Shown: piece after piece, positions 1-5,469 of the stretch
Position numbering within the stretch: the stretch's first letter is position 1
How the letters are laid out: each line of letters begins with the position of its first letter
Source of the DNA: Desulfuromonadaceae bacterium GWC2_58_13
Lineage (GTDB): Bacteria > Desulfobacterota > Desulfuromonadia > Desulfuromonadales > Trichloromonadaceae
Assembly: GCA_001825565.1 (NCBI GenBank)
Contig: MHXM01000191.1
Span: 1,788-9,618, forward strand
Direction: 5' to 3'
Length of the DNA: 7,831 nt
The notes under the pieces: model-generated
The model's input: only the letters and a program-made list of their open reading frames with translations
Told to the model about the DNA's origin: nothing
The model's database searches: none
Made by a program: the position numbers and the translations under genes

Positions 1-746
1 ATGGACCGATAGGGATGGCCGTTCTGGTCGCCGAAATGAACCATGGCGCTTTCTCCGTTATCGAGGAGAATCCGGCCGGAGCCCTGAATCTGGAGAAAAA
101 AGAGCTCCACCGGGTCGGATACCCAGAACAGCTCCTTGCCGACAACGCCACCCTTGCCCTGATCGATATCGCTGCGGCTCCAATAGGGGACGACCCGACG
201 TCCCTCGATCCGCCCTCGCAGACGATAGTCTCCGAGTTCGGGATAGAGGCTGCGCAGATCAATCACCAGCAGGTCGTCGGGAATGCCATACAGCGGATAA
301 GGGGATTTTTCCGAACGGGTCCGGCTGCCACGCAGGTCGGGGACATAATAGCCGGTAATGGTGCCGGTATCGCTGCCGTCGCTGTTGCGCACCTGATAGG
401 GAAGGAAACGTGCTTCGAAAAAATTCCTCGCCGCCAGACTGTCGGCACCGTCGAGAGCCGCGGCGTCGCGGCAGACTTCGGCCCAGCCCTCTCTATTTTT
501 CAGCACCTGACAACTTCGGAGCAGCGGGTCCAGAGCCTCGGCCACATTATCCCGCAGCCAGCCCTCGACCGCATCCCACGAGACCGGAGACAGGGGTTCG
601 ACTTTTTCCGGCGGCATCGGCAACACCTCGACCGGCGGGGGCACGGGAGGGGGGACGACCTCGGGCGGCCTGGCGCAGGAGGCCAGCAGAAACAACAGCA
701 GATACCCGGTACAGCGAATCATCGAAAAAGGAAAACGGCCCCACAT
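1..746 (-). CDS. mltA: Membrane-bound lytic murein transglycosylase A (MltA), lipoprotein, 3' end outside window
   Basis: MltA cleaves the MurNAc-GlcNAc bond of peptidoglycan and leaves 1,6-anhydro-MurNAc ends; it is anchored to the outer membrane facing the periplasm. Read on the minus strand, the visible 248 residues show a lipoprotein signal (hydrophobic LLLFLLASC, lipobox Leu-Ala-Ser with acceptor Cys24) and then a Pro-rich linker. Family motifs follow: TGYYVPDLRGSR near residues 131-142, and a block near 204-248 containing FWVSDP, FFLQIQGSGR and NGHPYRS, typical of the MltA barrel domain. The gene runs off the left edge just after the NGHPY motif, so the C-terminal 3D domain with the catalytic Asp is not seen. 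Two in-frame ATGs are possible. The one at 746 has GAAAGG at 759-764 (12-bp spacing, rather long). The one at 722 has no visible Shine-Dalgarno sequence and would put the lipobox Cys at residue 16. Family assignment is secure; the start is not. Confidence 0.9.
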   Translation of the reverse strand, partial: MWGRFPFSMIRCTGYLLLFLLASCARPPEVVPPPVPPPVEVLPMPPEKVEPLSPVSWDAVEGWLRDNVAEALDPLLRSCQVLKNREGWAEVCRDAAALDGADSLAARNFFEARFLPYQVRNSDGSDTGTITGYYVPDLRGSRTRSEKSPYPLYGIPDDLLVIDLRSLYPELGDYRLRGRIEGRRVVPYWSRSDIDQGKGGVVGKELFWVSDPVELFFLQIQGSGRILLDNGESAMVHFGDQNGHPYRS

Positions 747-798
747 GGCCCGGCGACACCTTTCATTGCGAGAGAAAAACATCCTGGCAAACGCGCCC

Positions 799-827
799 AC
801 AATACCCCGTTTTCGAAGTACCGTCAA
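799..827 (-). promoter_or_regulatory. Predicted sigma70 promoter of mltA
   Basis: On the minus strand, TTGACG (822-827) is followed after exactly 17 bp by TATTGT (799-804). This matches the sigma70 -35 consensus at 5 of 6 positions and the -10 consensus at 4 of 6 with ideal spacing. Transcription would begin near 792, about 45 bp before the ATG at 746. Both position and direction fit mltA. This is a sequence-pattern prediction only. Confidence 0.5.
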
Positions 828-892
828 ATACCACCCTACTCAAATTTTTACACACCATCCGGCCAATCGGGCGGAGGCATGATTGCTGAATT

Positions 893-925
893 ATCTGGCA
901 CCAGATGGACCTAACATGCTATAAA
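893..925 (+). promoter_or_regulatory. Possible extended -10 promoter with adjacent 14-bp palindrome, upstream of the 863-aa gene
   Basis: TGCTATAAA (917-925) is an extended -10 element (TGn plus TATAAA, 5 of 6 to consensus). No good -35 lies 17 bp upstream, which is common for extended -10 promoters. Over the place where a -35 would sit is a perfect palindrome, ATCTGG-CA-CCAGAT (893-906). That geometry suits an operator for a dimeric regulator. Transcription would start near 932, about 67 bp before the ATG at 999. Both parts are predictions. Confidence 0.35.
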
Positions 926-998
926 AACAAGCAATGGTTTATTAAGTTCCGTCGGTTTTCATCCCCTACGTCAACGCCCTTCGGCTGGAGAAGCCCCC

Positions 999-3590
999 AT
1001 GGAGTCATCTGCTCGCGTCACTACCGGCTACGCCGGACTCGACTCGATTCTCGACGGCCTGCGCATTGGCGACAATGTCGTCTGGAAAGTCGACAGCATT
1101 GCCGATTACCGCAATTTCGTTGGCCCGTTTGTCGAACACGCCCTGCTTGAAAAGAAAAAACTGGTCTACCTGCGCTTCGGCGACCACGAACGGCTGATCG
1201 AACCATCGCCGCGGATCATCACCTACCGGCTCGAGCCACGCCATGGCTTCGAGTCGTTCACCACCCGCCTTCATGCCATCATCACCGAGGAGGGACCTGG
1301 CACCTTCTACGTTTTCGACTGCCTTTCCGATCTGCTCTCGGCCTGGGCCACCGACTACATGGTCGGCAATTTCTTCCGGGTCACCTGTCCCTACCTGTTC
1401 GAGCTCGATACGGTTGCCTATTTTGCCCTGATCCGCGACCGCCATTCGTTCCGCACCATCGAGCGTATCCGGGACACCACCCAAGTACTGATCGACGTCT
1501 ACAACCACGACGACCACTTTCACATCCACCCGCTCAAGGTCTGGCAGCGGCGCTCGCCAACCATGTTTCTACCGCACCGCAAGCAGGGCGACCAATTCAT
1601 TCCGCTGGCCAACAGTTTCGAGGCGACCAACCTGCTGAGCACCATTGCCGAACGCAACCATGGCGGCGCCCGTCGCCAGCTCGACCATTGGCACCACCTC
1701 TTTCTTGAAGCCGAACAACTGACTCGCGACCCTGCCGCCACCGAAGAGCAGCAGCGGATGGTCATGCATATCTGCCGACATCTGATCGGGCGCGAGGAAC
1801 GCATCCTGGCCCTGGCCCGGCAACATCTGTCGCTACGGGACCTGCTCGACATCAAGTCGCGGGTGATCGGCACTGGTTTTATCGGCGGCAAGGCCGTCGG
1901 CATGCTGCTGGCCCGCAACATTCTGTTGCACGATACGACCTTCAACTGGCGGGAGCATCTCGAAGACCACGACTCCTTCTTCGTCGGCTCCAACGTTTAT
2001 TATTCGTACATCGTGCACAATGGCTGGTGGAAACTATTCATGCAACAAAAGACCACCGAAGGCTATTTCACCGCCGGCGCCGAACTGCGTGAAAAAATGT
2101 TGAGCGGCAGTTTTCCCGAACCGCTCCGCGAAGGTTTTCACAAGATGCTCGAATACTATGGCCAGTACCCGATCATCGTCCGTTCCAGCTCATTGCTCGA
2201 AGACGGCTTCGGTAACGCCTTTGCCGGCAAGTACGACAGCTTTTTCTGCGTCAACCAGGGCACCCCCGAAGAACGTCTGGCCCAGTTCGAAGAATCGGTG
2301 CGCAAGATTTTCGCCAGCGCCATGAGCGAGGATGCCCTCTCCTACCGTCTGCAGCGTGGCCTCGACCAACAGGATGAACAGATGGCTCTGCTCATCCAGC
2401 GGGTTTCCGGCGCCTATCGCAAACATTACTATTTTCCCGAGCTGGCCGGGGTCGGCGTCTCTTACAATACCTTCGTCTGGGACAAGGAAATGGATCCCCA
2501 GGCCGGCATGCTGCGCCTGGTGATGGGACTGGGAACCCGCGCCGTCGACCGGGTCGAAGGGGACTATCCGCGCATTGTCGCCCTCGACGCCCCACTCAAG
2601 AAACCGCACAAGGGGTTCGAGGATACCCGCAAGTTTTCCCAGCGCGACATCGACCTGCTCAATGTCGACACCAACGCCCTGCAAACCCTGTCACTGCTCA
2701 ATCTGACCAAGGAAGGCATCGAGATGCCCTGGTCGATGTACGGGGTAAGGGACACGGAAACCATGCGTCTGCTCGAAAGCCGGGGCCGCAAGGGGCAGGA
2801 CGTCTGGCTGTTGACCTTCGACCGACTACTGTCCGAAACGCCCTTTACCGGCCTCATGCAGCGCCTGCTGAAAACCGTGGAGAAGGCCTACCAATATCCT
2901 ATCGACGTTGAATTTACCGTCAATTTCACCCAGCAGGGCGCCGCCAAAATCAACATAGTGCAATGCCGACCGCTGCAAACCAAGGGACAAAAGGTCAAAG
3001 TGGAGATCCCCGCCAACATTGCCAAGGAAAAAACCTTTTTCAGCAGCGAGGGAAACTTCATGGGCGGCAACATTTCGCAGCCCATCAAGTGGATCATCTG
3101 GGTCGAAGCGTCCGAATATACCCGGCTGCCGTTGGCCGAAAAATACGAAGTGGCGCGCCTGGTCGGCCGCCTCAACAAACGGATCGCCGACCGCACCGAT
3201 AACCCGACCCTCCTCCTCGGTCCCGGCCGCTGGGGCACCTCGACCCCGTCGCTGGGTGTTCCGATCTCTTTTTCCGAGATCAACAACATCACCGCTATCT
3301 CCGAGGTGGCTTTCACCAGTGGCGACCTGATGCCGGAGCTTTCCTTCGGCTCTCACTTCTTTCAGGACCTGGTGGAGACGGATATCTTCTATCTGGCCCT
3401 GTTCCCCGACAACCGCAACTGTTTCGTCAATGATGCCTGGCGCCACAGCCTGCCCAACGCCCTCGAAGGGCTGATGCCGGCCAGCAGTCGCTACAAGCAG
3501 GTGGTCAAGGTTTACCGCGCTCCCCGAGAGGGATTGCGGCTGATCGCCGACGTGGTGACTCAAAAACTCATTTGTTTTCAGGAATCCTAA
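999..3590 (+). CDS. Hybrid protein: degenerate RecA/KaiC-like domain fused to PEP-synthase-type ATP-grasp (PPDK_N) domain
   Basis: An 863-aa cytosolic protein; the ATG at 999 has GGAG at 987-990, 8 bp upstream. Residues about 8-200 resemble a RecA/KaiC fold: TGYAGLD at 9-15, and a hydrophobic strand ending FVFD-like at Asp107 in the Walker B place. The P-loop is missing: the expected GxxGxGKT region reads VDSIADYRNF (31-40). A helical linker follows. Residues about 294-660 form the ATP-grasp nucleotide-binding domain of PEP synthase/PPDK: FIGGKAVGM (Lys298), VRSSSLLEDG (Arg395) and FAGKYDSFF, ending in VQCRP (654-658). The C-terminal 200 residues carry GPGRWGTSTPSLGVP (741-755) and GSHFFQDL (784-791), motifs I remember from uncharacterised PEP-synthase-like proteins. 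The swivelling phosphohistidine domain and the PEP/pyruvate TIM barrel of true PEP synthase (about 790 aa) are absent, so calling it PpsA would be wrong. An ATP-dependent phosphotransfer role is inferred; acceptor unknown. Confidence 0.85.
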   Translation: MESSARVTTGYAGLDSILDGLRIGDNVVWKVDSIADYRNFVGPFVEHALLEKKKLVYLRFGDHERLIEPSPRIITYRLEPRHGFESFTTRLHAIITEEGPGTFYVFDCLSDLLSAWATDYMVGNFFRVTCPYLFELDTVAYFALIRDRHSFRTIERIRDTTQVLIDVYNHDDHFHIHPLKVWQRRSPTMFLPHRKQGDQFIPLANSFEATNLLSTIAERNHGGARRQLDHWHHLFLEAEQLTRDPAATEEQQRMVMHICRHLIGREERILALARQHLSLRDLLDIKSRVIGTGFIGGKAVGMLLARNILLHDTTFNWREHLEDHDSFFVGSNVYYSYIVHNGWWKLFMQQKTTEGYFTAGAELREKMLSGSFPEPLREGFHKMLEYYGQYPIIVRSSSLLEDGFGNAFAGKYDSFFCVNQGTPEERLAQFEESVRKIFASAMSEDALSYRLQRGLDQQDEQMALLIQRVSGAYRKHYYFPELAGVGVSYNTFVWDKEMDPQAGMLRLVMGLGTRAVDRVEGDYPRIVALDAPLKKPHKGFEDTRKFSQRDIDLLNVDTNALQTLSLLNLTKEGIEMPWSMYGVRDTETMRLLESRGRKGQDVWLLTFDRLLSETPFTGLMQRLLKTVEKAYQYPIDVEFTVNFTQQGAAKINIVQCRPLQTKGQKVKVEIPANIAKEKTFFSSEGNFMGGNISQPIKWIIWVEASEYTRLPLAEKYEVARLVGRLNKRIADRTDNPTLLLGPGRWGTSTPSLGVPISFSEINNITAISEVAFTSGDLMPELSFGSHFFQDLVETDIFYLALFPDNRNCFVNDAWRHSLPNALEGLMPASSRYKQVVKVYRAPREGLRLIADVVTQKLICFQES

Positions 3591-3596
3591 ACCTCT

Positions 3597-3623
3597 TTGT
3601 GCGCACAAGGTAATTAGTATAAT
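3597..3623 (+). promoter_or_regulatory. Perfect 12-bp palindrome followed by consensus -10 box
   Basis: TTGTGCGCACAA (3597-3608) is a perfect palindrome starting 7 bp after the stop codon of the 863-aa gene. A perfect TATAAT lies at 3618-3623. The left arm could serve as a weak -35 (TTGTGC, only 15 bp spacing; the overlapping TTTGTG gives 16). Together they look like a repressible promoter, but no convincing gene starts downstream before the terminator at 3738. It may drive a small RNA of about 140 nt, be a relic, or be chance. Confidence 0.3.
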
Positions 3624-3636
3624 TTCAACCAACAAC

Positions 3637-3723
3637 TTGCTCGGCGCCACTCGCAGCACCGGGATTTATCTCAACGAAAAGGGCACCATCGGCATCGTTC
3701 GGCAACTCGATCCGGTCGTCTGA
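3637..3723 (+). pseudogene. Short coding-like stretch without a start codon, possible gene remnant
   Basis: One plus-strand frame reads LLGATRSTGIYLNEKGTI and continues GIVRQLDPVV before TGA at 3721-3723. Codon use is like the neighbouring genes, with mostly G or C in third positions. There is no ATG or GTG start; the frame is open from 3559, overlapping the 3' end of the 863-aa gene in another frame, with only TTG (3637) or ATT as rare start options and no clear Shine-Dalgarno sequence. I do not recognise the peptide. It may be the 3' end of a lost gene, a very small protein, or coincidence. Confidence 0.22.
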
Positions 3724-3737
3724 ATCCAGCCCTCCAT

Positions 3738-3775
3738 ACGCAAAAAGGCCCGGCGGATACCGGGCCTTTTTGCGT
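3738..3775. terminator. Bidirectional rho-independent terminator between the converging 863-aa gene and gdhA
   Basis: A perfect 16-bp stem (3738-3753 with 3760-3775) closes a 6-nt loop, CGGATA. The core GGCCCGG/CCGGGCC is flanked by A5 on the left and T5 on the right, so it yields a GC-rich hairpin plus U-tract in either direction. It lies about 150 bp after the plus-strand gene stop and 18 bp after the gdhA stop on the minus strand, and serves both convergent units. Confidence 0.92.
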
Positions 3776-3793
3776 TAATTCAGCGGAATAAAA

Positions 3794-5143
3794 TCAGATC
3801 AAACCGAAAGCCACCATGGCCTTGGCAACCTTAATGAAACCGGCGATATTGGCGCCGTTGACATAGTTGCCGGGGGTGCCGTACTCCTCGGCGGTCTCGT
3901 AGCAGAGTTCGTGAATGTTTTTCATGATCTGCTGCAGGCGCTGTTCGGTGTATTCGAACGTCCAGGAATCGCGGCAGGCATTCTGCTGCATTTCCAGGGC
4001 GCTGGTGGCCACCCCACCGGCGTTGGCCGCCTTGCCCGGGCCGTAGGCGATACCGGCTTCGAGGAAGACCTTGACCCCTTCCGGAGTGGTCGGCATGTTG
4101 GCCCCTTCGCCGACGGCGATGCAGCCGTTTTTGACCAGGCGAGCGGCATCCTTGCCGTTGATCTCGTTCTGGGTCGCCGAGGGCATGGCCACTTGGCAGG
4201 GAACTTCCCAGATGTTGCCGTTGCTGACGTATTTGGCGTCCTTGTGAACTTCGAGGTAATCCTTGATCCGGCGACGCTCCACTTCCTTGAGCTGCTGGAC
4301 CAGTTCCAGGTCGATGCCACGTTCATGGTAGATGTAGCCGTTGGAGTCGGAGCAGGCCACGACCTTGCCGCCGAGCTGATGGATTTTCTCGATGGTGTAG
4401 ATGGCGACGTTGCCGCTGCCGGAGACGGTACAGATCCTGCCATCGAAGGATTGGCCGCGCACTTTGAGCATCTCGTCGACGAAGAAGGTGGCGCCGTAGC
4501 CGGTCGCCTCCGGACGCACCAGGGAACCGCCCCAATCAAGGCCTTTGCCGGTCAGCACGCCGGCTTCCCAACGATTGGTGATACGTTTATACTGGCCAAA
4601 CATGTAACCGATTTCACGACCGCCAACGCCGATGTCGCCGGCCGGTACGTCGGTGTGTTCACCCAGATGGCGGTAAAGTTCGGTCATGAAACTCTGGCAG
4701 AAGCGCATGACTTCGTCGTCCGATTTCCCTTTGGGATCGAAGTCGGAGCCGCCTTTGCCCCCGCCGATGGGCATGCCGGTCAGGGCGTTCTTGAAGATCT
4801 GTTCAAAACCGAGGAACTTGATAATCCCCAGATACACCGAGGGGTGAAAGCGCAACCCTCCCTTGTAGGGTCCCAGGGAACTGTTGAACTCGACCCGGAA
4901 ACCACGATTGATCTGCACGTTGCCGTTGTCGTCCTGCCAGGGTACCCGGAAAATAATCTGCCGCTCCGGTTCGCAAATGCGTTCGATGATCTTGTGATGG
5001 CAGAATTCGGGATGTTTCACCAACACCGGCCCGAGGGATTCGAGAACTTCTCTGGCCGCCTGGTGAAACTCGGTTTCGCCGGGGTTGCGAGCCAGTACTT
5101 CCTGATAAATGGGTTCCACTTTTTCGTCGAGCGTCGGTGACAT
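3794..5143 (-). CDS. gdhA: NADP-specific glutamate dehydrogenase (GdhA)
   Basis: This enzyme makes L-glutamate from 2-oxoglutarate and ammonium with NADPH in the cytosol, a main ammonium-assimilation route when ammonium is plentiful. The 449 aa match the small hexameric class (E. coli GdhA 447 aa). The glutamate-binding and catalytic region is intact: Lys94 in GPYKGG, Lys118, catalytic Lys130 in PIGGGKGGSDFDPKG, and Asp170 in DVPAGDIGVGGREIG. These correspond, with a constant offset of 5, to Lys89, Lys113, Lys125 and Asp165 of the Clostridium symbiosum enzyme. The Rossmann motif GSGNVA is at 242-247, and SDS at 265-267 after the second strand favours NADP(H). The ATG at 5143 has a strong AGGAGG at 5148-5153, though only 4 bp away. 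It appears monocistronic: a terminator lies 18 bp downstream and a 326-bp gap lies upstream. No GOGAT or glnA gene is adjacent. Confidence 0.97.
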   Translation of the reverse strand: MSPTLDEKVEPIYQEVLARNPGETEFHQAAREVLESLGPVLVKHPEFCHHKIIERICEPERQIIFRVPWQDDNGNVQINRGFRVEFNSSLGPYKGGLRFHPSVYLGIIKFLGFEQIFKNALTGMPIGGGKGGSDFDPKGKSDDEVMRFCQSFMTELYRHLGEHTDVPAGDIGVGGREIGYMFGQYKRITNRWEAGVLTGKGLDWGGSLVRPEATGYGATFFVDEMLKVRGQSFDGRICTVSGSGNVAIYTIEKIHQLGGKVVACSDSNGYIYHERGIDLELVQQLKEVERRRIKDYLEVHKDAKYVSNGNIWEVPCQVAMPSATQNEINGKDAARLVKNGCIAVGEGANMPTTPEGVKVFLEAGIAYGPGKAANAGGVATSALEMQQNACRDSWTFEYTEQRLQQIMKNIHELCYETAEEYGTPGNYVNGANIAGFIKVAKAMVAFGLI

Positions 5144-5190
5144 GGTACCTCCTATACGTGTCCAGCATTAAAGAAAACGGCTTTCTTCTT

Positions 5191-5220
5191 CTTTCGGCTC
5201 TACACAGACAACGCCGAAAG
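5191..5220 (-). promoter_or_regulatory. Inverted repeat in the gdhA 5' leader
   Basis: CTTTCGGC and GCCGAAAG form a perfect 8-bp inverted repeat around a 14-nt loop, 48 bp upstream of the gdhA start. If transcribed it would fold as a hairpin in the leader mRNA; as DNA it could be a two-half-site operator spaced about two helical turns apart. There is no U-tract directly after it on the gdhA strand, so it is not a simple terminator. Confidence 0.35.
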
Positions 5221-5360
5221 ACCAACTGGACAGTCTATTTCCACGAACCATGCCACACCGATTAATATTTAACCACAACCTGCCAACTTATTGAACACTA
5301 TGCCTTTACCTGCCCAATAAAAAACCAGGACCGGTCCAAAACAAAATATCAAAACGACAA

Positions 5361-5394
5361 AAAGAGTACCCAGGGAACTTTAAAAATACTCTTT
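5361..5394. repeat. 8-bp inverted repeat, AT-rich
   Basis: AAAGAGTA (5361-5368) and TACTCTTT (5387-5394) are perfect complements separated by 18 bp. On the minus strand the second arm is followed by a short T-run, so it might act as a weak back-up terminator after the stronger hairpin at 5418-5449. The stem is AT-rich and the loop long, so the effect is uncertain. Confidence 0.25.
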
Positions 5395-5417
5395 GTTTAC
5401 TCAAGATAGGCATTAAT

Positions 5418-5449
5418 AAAAAAAGGGTCTTGCAAGAAGCCCTTTTTTT
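5418..5449 (-). terminator. Rho-independent terminator after resB
   Basis: A7-GGG (5418-5427) pairs with CCC-T7 (5440-5449), with an inner TCTT-GC-AAGA helix. On the minus strand this gives a GGG/CCC hairpin followed by TTTTTTT, 21 bp past the resB stop, so it would end the transcript of the two-gene unit before gdhA. The stem is short in GC pairs but the U-tract is long, and the symmetric A/T tracts mean it could also work on the plus strand. Confidence 0.75.
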
Positions 5450-5469
5450 GTTCCCGATCGACTACTTGG

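Larger units (their letters stand above)
5144..5469. other. AT-rich intergenic region between gdhA and resB
   Basis: No protein gene is supported in these 326 bp. The region is clearly AT-richer than the flanking genes. It holds the gdhA leader and its Shine-Dalgarno sequence, an 8-bp inverted repeat (5191-5220), two ACCTGCC-CAA-like direct repeats (5278-5286 and 5308-5317, about 30 bp apart), a 10-bp palindrome (5328-5337), an 8-bp inverted repeat (5361-5394) and the resB terminator (5418-5449). I looked for the gdhA promoter on the minus strand and found only weak sigma70-like combinations, the best being TTCAAT-N17-TTAAAT around 5267-5295, and no acceptable sigma54 site. Confidence 0.6.

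Noticed and set aside
15..914. A 299-codon open frame on the plus strand over the mltA region
   Set aside because: It is antisense to a clear MltA reading frame, its product is low-complexity and rich in Gln, Arg and Pro towards the end with no recognisable domain, and it has no good ribosome binding site. High-GC genes often leave such open antisense frames.
896..915. TGGCAC at 896-901 as the -24 element of a sigma54 promoter
   Set aside because: No TTGC-type -12 element occurs at the required spacing downstream; the TGGCAC is part of the palindrome at 893-906.
999..3590. Calling the 863-aa protein a PEP synthase (ppsA) or a KaiC-type clock ATPase
   Set aside because: It shares only the ATP-grasp domain with PEP synthase and lacks the phosphohistidine and PEP/pyruvate domains. 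The RecA-like part lacks a P-loop, so KaiC-like ATPase function is not supported.
3911..5140. A 409-codon open frame on the plus strand opposite gdhA
   Set aside because: gdhA on the minus strand is unmistakable with all catalytic residues. The antisense product is an Ala/Gly/Val/Asp/Phe-rich mirror of gdhA codon bias without known motifs.
5241..5290. TGGCA motifs upstream of gdhA as sigma54 promoter elements
   Set aside because: On the minus strand both TGGCA sequences lack the GC dinucleotide of the -12 box at the correct distance.
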